DNA from: Nostoc sp. MG11
Lineage (GTDB): Bacteria > Cyanobacteriota > Cyanobacteriia > Cyanobacteriales > Nostocaceae
Direction: 5' to 3'
Assembly: GCF_014904695.1 (NCBI RefSeq)
Contig: NZ_JACXXN010000013.1
Span: 62,001 to 126,000 of the forward strand
Length of the DNA stretch: 64,000 nucleotides
The notes under the pieces were generated by a model. It made no database searches. It had not been told where the DNA came from and saw only the letters and a list, made by a program, of their open reading frames with translations. The position numbers and the translations under genes were made by a program. Positions 63,743-64,000 of this stretch are shown here, in pieces. The stretch's first letter is position 1. The number at the start of each line of letters is the position of its first letter.

Positions 63743-64000
63743 ATGGTATTACATAAAGATAAAAACGTATCTGAATTTGGTGACTTTCAAACACCAGAAA
63801 ATTTAGCATTAGAAGTTATGAAGGTTGTTAACAGATTAGGTGTAGCACCAGAGTCAGTTTTAGAGCCTACTTGTGGACGTGGATCTTTTTTACTAGCTTC
63901 TTGTCAAATATTTCCACATGTTAATAGATTTGTTGGTGTTGATATAAACTTAGAACACCTTAAATATCTTAAAGAAAAAATTTTATCAAAAAAATATTCT
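63743..64000 (+). CDS. N6-adenine-type DNA methyltransferase, cut by the window end (partial)
   Basis: An ATG at 63743 opens a frame of 86 codons without a stop to the window end. It reads FGDFQTPENLALEVMKVV, then the SAM-binding motif VLEPTCGRGSFLLASC and GVDINLEHL. This is the N-terminal half of a gamma-type N-6 DNA methylase like those paired with type II enzymes. The catalytic NPPY motif would lie beyond the edge. It would protect the host DNA from the neighbouring nuclease. Confidence 0.8.
   Translation, partial: MVLHKDKNVSEFGDFQTPENLALEVMKVVNRLGVAPESVLEPTCGRGSFLLASCQIFPHVNRFVGVDINLEHLKYLKEKILSKKYS

Overview
The window is chromosomal DNA of a filamentous, Nostoc-like cyanobacterium. The evidence is dense HIP1 octamers (GCGATCGC), heptameric short tandem repeats and palindromic repeats typical of Nostocales, many multi-domain histidine kinases, a PEP-CTERM protein, small cyanobacterial hypothetical families and a LexA box of the cyanobacterial type. 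No plasmid, phage or intact IS was seen.

Layout. 1-7 kb: the tail of a probable EAL protein, a receiver-kinase hybrid, a lipoprotein sugar dehydrogenase, a cupin, then a minus-strand run (HEAT protein, GNAT, small membrane proteins, AmpG-like transporter). 7.2-23.2 kb: a DNA phosphorothioation (Dnd) island. Its modification genes are dndC, dndD, dndE and a Dnd-associated methyltransferase on the minus strand, with a MazF-type toxin-antitoxin pair between dndD and dndE; dndB is divergent. Beyond dndB lie a broken HNH nuclease resembling phosphorothioate-dependent restriction enzymes, dnd-associated protein 4, a membrane-anchored unknown, an operon-like set (57-aa ORF, SMC-like ATPase, two Uma2 proteins), and a helicase of the Dnd-system restriction type. 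DptF, DptG, DptH and the cysteine desulfurase DndA/IscS are not in the window.

23.3-33 kb is mostly housekeeping: lexA with its own operator, argF, tRNA-Thr(UGU), thioredoxin, small conserved proteins, an APC-type permease and three cytoplasmic unknowns. 33-46 kb has a kinase remnant, a 1031-residue helicase, two large histidine kinases, a 63-bp tandem repeat, a second sugar dehydrogenase fused to a beta/gamma-crystallin domain, a small outer-membrane-like protein and a DUF89 protein.

46-60 kb has a beta-propeller/phosphoesterase, a PEP-CTERM protein, a PD-(D/E)XK nuclease, the XPB helicase/Bax1 (DUF790) nuclease pair, a higA gene with a higB remnant, a TPR protein and a DUF2891/kinase pair. 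60-64 kb has an ATP-grasp enzyme, an EamA transporter and, at the right edge, a probable type II restriction-modification pair whose methyltransferase is cut by the window end.

Mobile and repeat DNA: two MITE-like elements (17.7 and 27.0 kb) share ends and have perfect 8-bp target duplications; a nested inverted-repeat family occurs at 52.0 and 60.25 kb; purine-rich low-complexity DNA lies inside two genes (GNAT and XPB). The most notable content is the Dnd island with its unusual restriction side and the ATPase/Uma2 operon. All functions are inferred from sequence motifs and family knowledge; no searches were run.
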